Source: Elymus sibiricus (lineage: Eukaryota; Streptophyta; Magnoliopsida; Poales; Poaceae). Taken from it: a stretch of DNA of 64,000 nucleotides. Positions 11,499 to 22,677 of the stretch are shown here, one piece after another. The stretch's first letter is position 1, and every line of letters starts with the position of its first letter. A program made the translations under genes and the position numbers. The DNA lies in the NCBI GenBank assembly GCA_039707655.1, contig CM077666.1, positions 396,819,886 to 396,883,885 of the forward strand. Direction: 5' to 3'. The notes under the pieces are model-generated. The model was not told where the DNA came from. It saw nothing but the letters and a program-made list of their open reading frames with translations, and did no database searches.

Positions 11499-14400
11499 TG
11501 TCACAGCCCTAGAATAATGTTTGTAATTAGCTGCATCAAAGCATCCATGCATCATGTCTCAATTCAAAGAAAATTGAAATGGGGATGATCAAACCCTAAC
11601 ACCTAAATAATTCAAATAGGCTCAACTTAAAATATTTTTCAATGAACCAAAATGCCCTTAAAAATGTTCATGATTTAGGGTAAAAGGTGAAAACCTTAAC
11701 CAGAGATGATGCACATTTTTCCATGGCATTTATGGCTCTTGAATTAATCCATAATGTATTTGAGTTGGGGTTATAAATTCCTATAAATACTTTTATAACT
11801 CCAATAATTCTGAAAAATTGTGAGGGACTCTGGAATAGTCCATCTAGTCCACACAAAAGTTATCAGAACCAAATGAATTGGTTTAGTATTTTTACTAAAT
11901 CAAAAACAAACTGCAAAAATAGAAGATAGAAACAAAAAATAGAATCAGAGAGAGAGCGAGAACCTACCTGGCGGCCCAGCTCGCCGGCCCAGTCCACCAG
12001 AGCCCAGGCGCCAGTCGTCCTCTTCCTTTGCCAGGAGGACGACGGCGTGGCGCGCGCTCAGGAGGCGAAGCCACCTCCTGCTTCCTCCCCCGTCCTTGTC
12101 TGAGCGCCTAGAGATGCCCCAAAGCCCCCTGGTCCTTCTCCCTCACTCACCGCTCACTTTCCTCCTCTCCCTGCTCGCATCCGAGCTCTCCCGAGAGCAA
12201 CCGCCAGCCACCGCTGCTCGTTCCCGTGGCCACTGAGGACCCCATGCCCAACCACTGTGTCCAACAGCTCCGCCATCAAGCGCTTCTTCTTCACGCGGAA
12301 GATCCTGAGCCCAGGAGCACTACAGCGTCACCCTCGAGCTCGTCCCCAACCTCGGCCACCATGGATCACCGTTGTCGATTCGCCGTGTCCGATGCCTCCC
12401 TAAGCCCACTGAGCTGCACTTCAACCTCCCAGTGAGCTCCTCCGCCGTTTCCCCTGGCCCCGTGGCCTATCGCTTGCCATAGTGTCATTCCCCGCCGTGA
12501 CCGAAGCTTGTCATCCACCATGGCCGATGCTCTGTTGCTGTCGAGCTCGTTCCGCCTTGCACTGCTGCTCGTCATGCCCCGGGTGGCCTAGTTATGCCGC
12601 CTAGCCACTTCTTTGGGTCGCTAGCACCCCGCAGCCCCGCGCATACGCACCACCATAGCACCGCCGCCGCAAAGCTCGCCACCGTCGCTGCTGCTGGCCA
12701 TCCCCGGCAGCCCCGCAACCATCATTGGACGCGTCGCACCACGAGCTCTCCAACACACCTATCCACGCAACCAGCCGTCGCCAGAGTTGGCCGGATAGGC
12801 AACTCTGCCACGTCTGCTTAGCGCCGGCGATTAGCCACCGGTTTAGCTGACATGGTCGGTTTAGATTAGGGGTTAATTAACCCCCACATCCGCTGACACG
12901 TGGGCCCCAGCACCCTAATTAACCCCTGGTTAATTTCCAGTTAGCATTGTGCCACTGTATTACGGGTCCCACCGGCCAGGTTTGACCTGGATCGGCTCAG
13001 TTGACTGCTGACGTCACCGTGACACTGTGCTGACGTCACCCTGACGCTGAGCTGGCGTCATAAGTGTTTTTTGGAATTTTATATAATTCAGAAATGATTT
13101 ATTAAATTCTAGAAAATGTTTAAAACTTCTAAAAAACCATAGCAAATAATCTATAATTCAGATGAAAATAATTTATATATGAAAAATGATCAGAAAATAT
13201 GAAGAATCTGTTTATGCCATGTTCATGCATGTTGGAGCAAGTTAACATCACCAACTAGGACAATTCATAACTATGCAATATATGGTAATTAGTTTTGGAG
13301 TTGGAATTTGCTATATGTTTGAATTCCACTTCAATGAATATGACTACCTATTGCATTAGGTTAATTCAATACCTGAATATGACATGTCATTCATTTGGAT
13401 GTGCATTGCATTGAATGTGTCTCCTTTTTTTGTTTGTTGGTGTTGTTCCTTCTATGTAGCAGACGGTTCCGACGTAGTGACCGTTGACACTGATGAAGTG
13501 TAGTATCATCTTCAGAAGTGCCAGGCAAGCAAACCCCCCTTGTTCATCTCGATTCAAACCCACTCTCTCGCTCCTACTCTCTTTTATTGCATTATGACAA
13601 AAATGATTCAACTGTTACTTGTTGCGGTAGTTGAACCCATTCCTCTGCATGACCTGTCTTTGCCATAGTAAATAGTTAAAACCCTCTAGCATGAGTAGGA
13701 ATTGCTTGAGCCATGTTGTGACTACTCATCCATGCTTGCTTGTTATGCCTGCTATTGCTTAGAGTCGTGTCGGGTCTGGTCCATCTGGGAGATGAATTGG
13801 AATGGTTGTGCTCATGTCCTACTGTGTGAGAGCTAAGTGTGTGAACACGATTTGGTAAAGGTAGCAATGAGAGGCCATGTAGGAGTACATGGAGGGTTGC
13901 CTCGTTGAGATCGTCCTTAAGAACTGAGCTCTGTGTATGTTATCCAAGACTATCTACTACCACACATTAGGTTTCGGTAACTCGGCCCCTCTCACTTATT
14001 AATCACCTCGATCTCTGTCCAGGAGTTGCAACTAGTTTCTGGTGTTTGTAGGTCATGCTAGTAGTCTACCAAGTGGCACCCGGTACAAGTGGGCTTGGGA
14101 CAGACTAGGCACCGTGGCCCGGTGTACCAAGTGGCACCCGGATGGTGGACTTGGGAACCCTGCACACATTGTTTGGGGCCGTGATGGAAACTTCGGCCAG
14201 ACTTCCCTTGCGGGTTCAGCCTCAGAGAGGCGATAAACCTGGACTAGAGTCTTGCGTGGTTAGTCAAGTTGTGGCCGACACCCTCGCCAGGCTTCCGCTT
14301 GAAGGTTACCGAGATACATGACGTGTATATGGTGGTAAGTGGTGAGAGCGTGTGTGAAGAAGTACACCCCTGCAGGGTTATCAAACTATTTGAATAGCCG

Positions 14401-15555
14401 CGTCCTCGGATATGGACTACTTGGAGACTTATATGGTTCATAGATAACTTGAAGTGGATACCCTAAAATGCACAAGATAAGTGTGAGTGCTATGGATGGC
14501 CTTCTCGTAGGGAGACGGGAGAGGATCCATAGTGGTGTATTGATATGGTGAATATGTGGACTCGTGTGCGCTTTCTCACCTCAAAGGAGTTAATGGTAGT
14601 CGTAGTACAGGATAGCCACTGAGTCAAGGCTGGCTTGCTGCAGTTAAACCCCACTACCCCCTTGTTGATACTGATGCATAAGTACATAGTTCTGATGTAA
14701 GTCTTGCTGAGTACCTTTGTACTCATGGTTGCTTAATTTATGTTTTTGCAGAGGAGACTTCAGTCTCGCTGGTAGTTTCATGTGGGCTTCGACGAGTAGC
14801 TTGGGAATCCCAGACAGAGGTCTGGTTCCTATGGAGGGTCTTGTAGATAGTCATGCTTCCCAGCGTTTTTCTTTTGTAGTTGTCTGTACTCAGACATGTT
14901 ATGCTTTCGTTGCTTGTATGATTTGTATGTTGGGTCATGAGACCCATGATTGTAATATCATGCTATGTATGGCTCCTCGGAGCCTCTTAAATAAATACTT
15001 TGAGTCGTAGAGTTATGTTGTGATGCCATGTTGTATCTACACATATCGTGCATATTGTGTGTATGTTTGAAATGCATTGGTATGTGTGGGATTCGACACC
15101 TAGTTATCTGCTTTGGTAGCCTTCCATACAGGGAAATGCCTCCTAGTGCTTCCACTAATGGTAGTTCGCTACTGCTCCAGAACACATGGATTGACCGGCA
15201 TGTATCCTTCTTTGCTCCTGTGTCTGTCCCTATGGGGAAATGTCACGCGATGTTTTACTGGAGTCCTTGTAGCTTGCTACGACTCGGTTGCACACGTTGA
15301 TGACCGACACATGCATTGCTGGGTTACGTATGCCTGTCCCTGTACGTTTGTGCCACCTTGGTTTATGACTAGTCATGTCGACCCGGGTTCTCTGTCATAT
15401 GGATGCTAGCATCACAATCATATACATGAGCGAAAAGACGCAAACGGTCCCGACCAAGGTAAAGGTGGCAGCCGTGGGTTACCGTGCGTGTGGCCGCAAA
15501 GTGATATGATGTGTCTTATGCTAGATCGGTGTGACTTAGGATCGGGGTCCCGATA
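11499..15555 (+). repeat. 5' LTR of the chromovirus
   Basis: The first ~210 bp differ from the 3' LTR at about seven positions by eye. About 450 bp in, a GC-rich CT-biased block (about 11960-12835) contains proline-rich open frames. These are LTR sequence, not genes, since both LTRs carry the block. The terminal CA has become TA. Confidence 0.9.
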
Positions 15556-15559
15556 GCTT

Positions 15560-15572
15560 TGGTATCAGAGCC
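15560..15572 (+). other. Chromovirus primer-binding site
   Basis: TGGTATCAGAGCC is complementary to the 3' end of initiator methionine tRNA and lies 4 nt after the 5' LTR. Confidence 0.9.
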
Positions 15573-17694
15573 TGACTGCCTGTAGGATTACCAAGCCAAA
15601 CTGGTCAAAGTTGAGTCTAGAAATGCTTTAGTTATATAGGGGAATTGATTGTGGAAGGTAACGTAAGGCTCTTTTTACTCCTCATCTTGTGTCATTCTGA
15701 TTCTGAGTCACCCTCTTCTTTTCTACGGGATTAAGAAACTAAGCTTTCTCATCTATCTATCAGGATGACAAGTTACTATTCTACAGACTTATAGGAAAGT
15801 TGTTGTCTTCTTGGATCGGTCTTTTCCATAGGATTCAGTTGTTGAGTTGTCAGTTGTCATGCAGGTTGTCTCATTTTTCATGCCCGTACAGCCGTTATGC
15901 TGTCCGAGTTAACCAAGGTTTCTAAATAATCTGATGCATTTGCAAATTCTTTCATCCTAATTCGATGTCTTTTGGCCAGACGGGGCACACTAATTATTGT
16001 GTTGGGGTATTCCATTACCTTAACATATCTGTTGAAGTTAATAGCAAACCATGTTATCTTAAGCGAACCACCCAGAGATTCAATCCTTGTGTTGTATCCC
16101 CAGTGTGATAATCCTGTCCATCATTCTCGAAAGCATCTCGTGATGCCATTTAGTTAGTAGGTATTCTATTTCTGGGTCTTGGACCCAAGCTTCGACCTGC
16201 TTATTCCCGTTGATAGTGTTTGCTCATTCCTTTAGGATGATTAGTAACTTTGTTCTAGTCTTCAAGGTTCGTGGTATATCATTCTTCCAATACCATGAAC
16301 TGCTTATGGCGGAAGTTCTTTTTTGAACCAAAAGATCACAACAAGAGTACTCTTGATGAGTTCTCCATTCTACATTGTGACTCCGCCAATTCTTTCCTTC
16401 TGCATGGGTTATCCGGAAGAAATATGTTAAGCCTTGCTCGACGTGTTGATCTATGCATCCACAACTCAGAAAATCATGTGTTCCTTTGAGTTGTCCCTCT
16501 TCAGTTGTATTCCGCAGATCAAAATGTCAATCCATCTTCTGTTCTGTTCTACCTTGGAGTATTACCCTCTTTTATGTCAGGAATGTCATGGGAATTGCAC
16601 AACCTCTTATGAATTCTTGATACAGTGATACTTCTCGCCATCATTATTCATTTCTTGGTCTCCGTGTTTTTGTAACCGGAATGCCGACAAGTGAACCATG
16701 ATGTGTGAAATCAATACTCCTAGTAACCCCGTTTCTTGGTAGTTAGTGGACGATAATTTCATTCTTAGCATGTTGGTTATGGAATCATCATTCTAAGATT
16801 GGTCGTGCTACCTAGTCCATTTTTCCTGGTGCACATTTCGATCAATGAGTTAGGATTGTTTCAGTCCCTCACTCTTTTGACCATATCGTCTTGCCCTGAA
16901 AAGCAAGATTATTCCCGAGCTTAGTAACATATCGGTGGTTCGTGATTTTTTGGATATCTTCTCGGAAGTATCACCAGGTTGTCCCTTGACCGTTATGTTG
17001 AGTTCATGATCAAGTTGGTTTTCCTCTAAACCACCCATTCCCCAAGAATCTGTGTTGGATAACCTGAACTAGTTGGTTAAGCTAAACAATAACTTGGAGA
17101 GTTGGAAGATAAAAGCTTTATCTGACTTAGTTCATTCCAAAGGGATATCTTTTGTGTGTGTGTTAAAGAAAGATGATATCTTCATCGATTGACCATCATG
17201 GTCCATTGTTGGATCTATTATCTCATCCAATCTTTGATTTGAGTGTGGGCTATCGTCAAATCAAAGTTAGAACCAATGATTTTCGTAATGTTGTTTTACT
17301 CGTGGTTGTTTCCTCGAGCATACACCATTATATCTTTTGGTCTGACCAATGCTATCACCTTGTTCACATAGTTGTGGAATTCCATCTTAATGGAAATCCC
17401 GATAATTGTTATCGACCCATCGACAACATCTTTATCTTCTCCATGATTTTGATGAACATTAAGCTAGTGTTGGAAACTTGTGCAAGCATTGTCTTCGTGT
17501 CCCATTCATGAAGTACATGTTTTGGTGTAAGAAGTGACTTCCTCTAAGTTCATGTGCATTTGATGCAAGTTGTCGCCGTGAATTCGAGAAAGTTTATTTT
17601 GCTTCCTTCGGAATCATCCCAAGTCAGTCAAGCATGTGCGAAGTATTCTATGCTTTGATAGGTTCGCAACCTCCATTCCATATGTATTTCCTAG
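15573..17694 (+). pseudogene. Chromovirus gag-pol remnant, 5' half (reverse transcriptase visible)
   Basis: No frame is intact, but ordered fragments can be read on the + strand. Near 16929 is ISVVRDFLDIFSEVSPGCPL (start of reverse transcriptase). Near 17070-17170 is a degraded ELVKLNNNLEELEDKSF block with a KKDD-like end. At 17200-17300 is FDLSVGYRQIKVRTNDF (the F-D-L-x-x-G-Y-x-Q-I motif). Near 17333 is a FGLTNA-like block, and near 17415-17500 a degraded catalytic ID-D-[I/L]-F-I-F-S region. Many stops and TG/CA-rich changes are consistent with old methylated DNA. The gag part (15600-16800) is not recognisable. Element A interrupts at 17695/24247. Confidence 0.7.
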
Positions 17695-17699
17695 CACAC

Positions 17700-19242
17700 T
17701 GATACGTCTCCAATGTATCTACAATTTTTGATTGTTCCATGCTATTATATTATCAATCTTGGATGTTTTTATAATCATTTACAGCAATTATATATCATTT
17801 TTGGAGACTACCCTATTAACCTAGTGCCCAGTGCCAGTTGCTGTTTTCTGCCATGTTTTTGTTTTACAGAAAATCAATACCAAACGAAGTCCAAATGCCA
17901 CAAAACTTTTTGGAGATTTTTTATTGGACAAGATAAACACTAGAAGCTTTGGGAGAGGGCCAAAAGATGAAAGAGTGGGCCACGAGGCACTAGGGGGCGC
18001 CCCAGGGGGTGGCGTGCCCTGGTACCTCATGGGCCCCACCCAGCTCCGTTTGACCTAATTCTTCCACTATAAATTCAGAAAAAATCAGAAACCCTCAGGG
18101 GAGTCCACGAAATACTTTTTCCGCCGCCGCAAGTTTCTGTTCCAGAGAGATCCCATCTGGGGTCCTTCTCCGGTAATCTACCAGAGGGGTTCTACATCAA
18201 CCTTGCTGCCCTTCTGATGATGCGTGAGTAGTTTAACACAGACCTTTGGGTCCATAGGCAGTAGCTAGATGGCTTCTTCTCTCTTTTTGATCTTCAATAC
18301 AATGTTCTCCTCGATGTTCTTGGAGTTCTATCCGATGTAATCACTTTTTGCGGTGTGTTTGTTGGGATCCGATGAATTGTGAGTTTATGATCAGATTATC
18401 CATGAATATTATTTGAGTCTTTGCTGCACTCTTTTATGCATGATTATTATATCCTCATATTTCTTCTCCGGTCTATTGATTTGGTTTGGCCAACTGAGTT
18501 GATTTATCTTGCCATGGGAAGAGGTGCTTTGTAGTGGGTTCGATCTTGCGGTGCTCAATCCCAGTGACAGAAAGGGACATGACACATATGTATCATTGCT
18601 ACTAAGGGTAAAAAGATGGGGTTTATTGATACGTGAGTTTATCTTGTCTACATCATGTCATCGTTCTTAAGGCATTACTCCGTTCTTATGGACTTAATGC
18701 ACTAGATGCATGCTGGATAGCGGTCGATGTGTGGAGTAATAGTAGTAGATGCAGGCAGGAGTCGGTCTACTAATCTTGGACGTGATGCCTATATACATGA
18801 TCATTGCCTTGGATATCATCATGATTATTTGCTTTTCTATCAATTGCCCAACAGTAATTTGTCTACCCACCGTATGCTATTTTCTTGAGAGAAGCCTCTA
18901 GTGAAATCTATGGCCCTCGGGTCTATCAAAATCATATTACTAAAACCCTAAAAATATTGCTGCCATTTTCTTTTATTTATTTTATTTTGTATTTTTGTTT
19001 CAATCTATCTATCTATCACATACAATTTAATCTTGCAATTTACCGCCGAGAGATTGACAACCTCTCGTTTGCGTTGGGTGCAAGCATTTGTTGTTTGTGT
19101 GCAGGTGCTGCTAACGAGGTGTTGCGTGATTCTCCTACTGGTTCGATAACCTTGGTTTCATAACTGAGGGAAATACTTATCTCTACTATGCTGCATCATC
19201 CCTTCCTCTTCGGGGAAATACCAACGCAAGCTACAAGTAGCA
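17700..19242 (+). repeat. 5' LTR of element A
   Basis: The LTR is 1543 bp. A TATA box, TATAAAT, lies at 18068-18074 in the U3/R region and is followed by CCTCAGGGGAG. The other family LTRs in the window carry TATA at the equivalent place (32351, 43042). Confidence 0.92.
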
Positions 19243-19253
19243 GGAAGAATTTC

Positions 19254-19271
19254 TGGCGCCGTTGCCGGGGA
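19254..19271 (+). other. Primer-binding site of element A
   Basis: TGGCGCCGTTGCCGGGGA lies 11 nt after the LTR. It is the standard Athila-type Asp-tRNA match. Confidence 0.9.
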
Positions 19272-19452
19272 GACATCATCAACATCTATCAAGTACCTTT
19301 GCACAAACTCTCATCTCCTTGCATTTACTTTATTTGCTATTTACCTCTCGTTTTCATCTCCCCCACTTCTAAAACATTTTTACAAAAATACAAAAATATT
19401 TTCCGTTTGCATTTTTCTTGTTTGCTCGTTTGCTTGCTTGAAACTTGTTATC

Positions 19453-20154
19453 ATGAGTGATTTTGGCATGGTGGAAACCGATGATGGTAAGACTCCTAAA
19501 AAGGGAAGTTCTACCAATCTTGATGCTAAAACTTTTGTGTTGGGACATGGTAATGTTATAGGAAAAAGTGTCATCCAAGAATTCTTTAATTGCATTGGGA
19601 CCTTGGCTTTTGATGATGCACCTATACTTAAAGAAACCAATAATTATGCCGATGCTATTTCCGCACTTGTTCTTAAACTTGAAAGAAGATTTATTCGCAC
19701 CCATCCTACTTTGCAAAGATTGTTTTTTGAGTTACCAGTTATAAAAGATCCTAGAGCTAAGAAAATAGCTACCCTTGTTCTCATGAATGAATTTGATCAT
19801 ATAGTGCGAGAAGCTAGGGAAATCTTTGATTTTTATGGTATGAGCCGTGAAAAACTGGTAATAGATGAGATCCTTTATAATAATGATTACTTGCTGAGAT
19901 ATTTGTTCCGCAATGACAACATCTTTGATGAGAATATTAAAAAGGAAGTTCCTCCTTTGAATATAATCCAACAAGTTTTCAATAGCGTCAATAGGCAATA
20001 CTCTTGGATTGTAGCCGGTAATCAAGAGGGATTTAAAGATGGACAACTTGCTAATTCTAAAATTTCTATGGATGATATATTTCATATTACCTTTGAAAAA
20101 TCCCTTGATAAAAGTGCACCTTTGGATAAGAAGAAGAAAGATGACAACACTTGA
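19453..20154 (+). CDS. Element A ORF, 233-residue protein of unknown family
   Basis: The start is the ATG at 19453 (TATCATGAGTG); the frame is open upstream only to a TTG. The protein begins MSDFGMVETDDGKTPKK, is open to TGA at 20152, and ends in the lysine-rich LDKKKKDDNT. Recognisable features are a middle helical region (LERRFIRTHPTLQRLFFEL, DEILYNNDYLLRYLFRNDN) and charged ends. It has no signal peptide, zinc knuckle, protease DTG/DSG or RT motif. It stands where related elements keep gag-pro, and its last four residues plus the stop and the DNA beyond are shared with element B. It has no nonsense codon although B and the host chromovirus are riddled with them, so it may be young or under constraint. 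I do not recognise the family. Confidence 0.7.
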   Translation: MSDFGMVETDDGKTPKKGSSTNLDAKTFVLGHGNVIGKSVIQEFFNCIGTLAFDDAPILKETNNYADAISALVLKLERRFIRTHPTLQRLFFELPVIKDPRAKKIATLVLMNEFDHIVREAREIFDFYGMSREKLVIDEILYNNDYLLRYLFRNDNIFDENIKKEVPPLNIIQQVFNSVNRQYSWIVAGNQEGFKDGQLANSKISMDDIFHITFEKSLDKSAPLDKKKKDDNT

Positions 20155-20163
20155 AACTATGCA

Positions 20164-20215
20164 TTATGCCTAGCTAGGGGCATAAAACAATAGCGCTTGT
20201 TGGGAGGCAACCCAA
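20164..20215 (+). other. Two short hairpins right after the element A ORF
   Basis: Hairpin 1 has the 7-bp stem TTATGCC/GGCATAA with loop TAGCTAGG (20164-20185). Hairpin 2 has TTGGG/CCCAA with loop AGGCAA (20200-20215). Both recur after the element B ORF at 40434-40485, with one base changed in hairpin 2. Hairpin 2 recurs after the C ORF near 45383. Their role is unknown; an RNA signal is inferred from position and conservation. Confidence 0.5.
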
Positions 20216-22663
20216 TGAATAAAATATTTTTTTGTTATAAGTTTCTGTTATTGTGTGTTTTCACTGTCATGCTACTGGTATGATTGTGTTTTTGTGTTTT
20301 TAATTAGTTTTTGTGCCAAGTAAAGCCTTTAGGATGATTTGAAAGATAATATAATTGATGCTATTTGGAAAACAGAAAGTTTTGCATCCGGTGCCCGAAT
20401 TTTTTTTCTGTACTGGAGCATCAGAAAAATCTGAAATTTTTACAATGTATTGGTATATGAATTTCCCACGTTACCCTAATTTTTCAGAATTTTTGGAGTT
20501 ACAGAAGTATGACCATAATTCAGATCTCTACAGACTATTCTGTTTTTGATAGATTCTGTTTTTGATGCACTACTTGCTTGTTTTGATGAATCTATGGATT
20601 GTATCGGGGGGTATAAGACATGGTGAAGTTAGAGTACAGTAGGTATAATGTAAAAATAAAATATGAATGGGTTTGCAACAGAACTTATAGTAGTGATTTA
20701 TTTTGTTATACTAACGGATCTCACGAAGGTTTTGTTGAGTTTTGTGTGATTGAAGTTTTCAAGTTTTGGGTGAGATCACGATGGATGAAGGAATAAGGAG
20801 TAGCAAAAGCCTAAGCTTGGGGATTCCCGAGGCACCCCAAGGTAATATGCTAGGAAGACTCAAGCGTCTAAGCTTGGGGATGCCCCGGAAGGCATCCCCT
20901 CTTTCTTCTACCAACCATCGGTAATTTTACTTGGAGCTATATTTTTATTCGTCACATGATATGAGTTTGGCTTGGAGCATCTTGTATTATATGAGTCTTT
21001 GCTTTGTTTTATTTTTAGTTTGTCACAGTCATCTTTGCTGAACACACCTATCTTGAGAGAGCCACACGTTTATCATCATTTGTTAGAATACTCTATGTGC
21101 TTCACTTAAATTTTTTGAGCTAGGCAGTTGCTCTAGTGCTTCACTTAGATATTTTTGAGCATGGTGGTGGTTATATTTTGAAGAAATAAACTCTCATGCT
21201 TCACTTATATTATTTTGAGAATTGACAAGATTAAAAAATTTGAAGAAATGAATTCTCATGCTTCACTTATATTATTTTGAGAATTGATAAGATTGAAATT
21301 TTGAAGAAATATTTGCACTCTCATGCTTCACTTAAATCTTTTTGAGAGTTGATGATAGTAACGGTAATTTGCATAAGATATGAAGTTCGTCCCAAAGTGA
21401 TGAATATTCAAGAGGGATATAAATAAAAACTTTCATATAGATCATTGGATATGATAAGTGTGATTCCTTGCAATAGTTTTGCGATATGGAAATGATAATA
21501 TGTGAGTCATGTTAGTGAGTAATTGTGATTTAGTAAGAATATTAGTGTTAAGGTTTGTGATTCCCTATGCATGCATGTTAAGTCAATAGTTATGCAATGA
21601 AATTATATCCTACTTATGGTGCATTATTCGGTGTTAGTTGTATTCAATGCATGTTTATGACCGTTTTTGTTTTTTTGGTTGGTTGCTTCTCAATCTATTT
21701 GCTAGCCTTCATTTGTACTAAGTGGAAATACTGCTTGTGCATCCAAACTCCTTAAACCCAAGTTGTGCCAAATGAGTCCACTATATCTACCTCTATGTGG
21801 TATTTCAATGCCGTTCCAAGTAAATTTGCGTGTGCCAACTCTAATTTTCAAAATAATTTTCCGTTTTGTGTGCCCGTACCGCTCATGAAGCGGCAGGGGG
21901 TGGCCATTATTTTCCATGCTAGGTGTGTTATTCTCACGATGAGTGTTTATTCACTTGTCATTGCACGAGAGAATGGTTGGTAATAGGGATGCCCAGTCCC
22001 ACAATGAAATCAAATTAATAACAACAAAATTCTTTGGAAAGTGTTGGTATGGAGGGCACCCGTGGATACGGCTAGCCATGGATTGTGAAAGAATGGTGGA
22101 AAGGGAATAAACTTTACTTTCTATTTGGGAACCACCTATGATGTGTCTAGCATGGAAAATATTGGGAATTCTCGGCCGTTTTCGTTGACAGGAAAAGCAT
22201 GCCTCTCAAAATATTTTTATCTCTTTAATTTCAGCTTTGCGCTCTGGCACATTTGACAAATCTATGCTTCCCTCTGCGAAGGGCCTATCTATTTACTTTT
22301 ATGTAATTTTTATTTTTTTGAGTCTCCATATTCTCTTACAAAAGCACCAGCTAGAGAGCACTATTGTCATACTTGTGCATTGGATGTAGCTAATATTTGA
22401 GTGTGTTTCATGAATAGATCAATGATTGAGCATAATGGGCTAGGGATAACTTTCTTTAGCGTTGATATTTTGAAAGACATGGTTGCTTGTTAGCATGCTT
22501 GAGTATTTATATGTTCATGTCAAATTATAGACTATTGCTTTGAATCATTCAAGTCCAATGTCCATGCTATAAAAGAAAAGAATATGTGATGAATATGATA
22601 GGCAGCATTCCACATCAAAAATTCGGTTTTTGTCATTTACCTACTCGAGGACGAGCAGGAATT
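20216..22663 (+). other. Element A long 3' non-coding region
   Basis: This is 2.4 kb without a conserved ORF. It has a PPT-like AAGCTTGGGGAT at 20814 and 20871, a 9-bp-stem hairpin GGGGATGCC-CCGGAA-GGCATCCCC at 20876-20899, and several repeats of CTCATGCTTCACTTATAT (21130-21340). The same blocks in the same order occur in elements B and C. Confidence 0.7.
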
Positions 22664-22677
22664 AAGCTTGGGGATGC
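22664..22677 (+). other. Polypurine tract of element A
   Basis: AAGCTTGGGGATGC lies immediately before the 3' LTR. It is the second-strand primer site by position. Confidence 0.75.
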
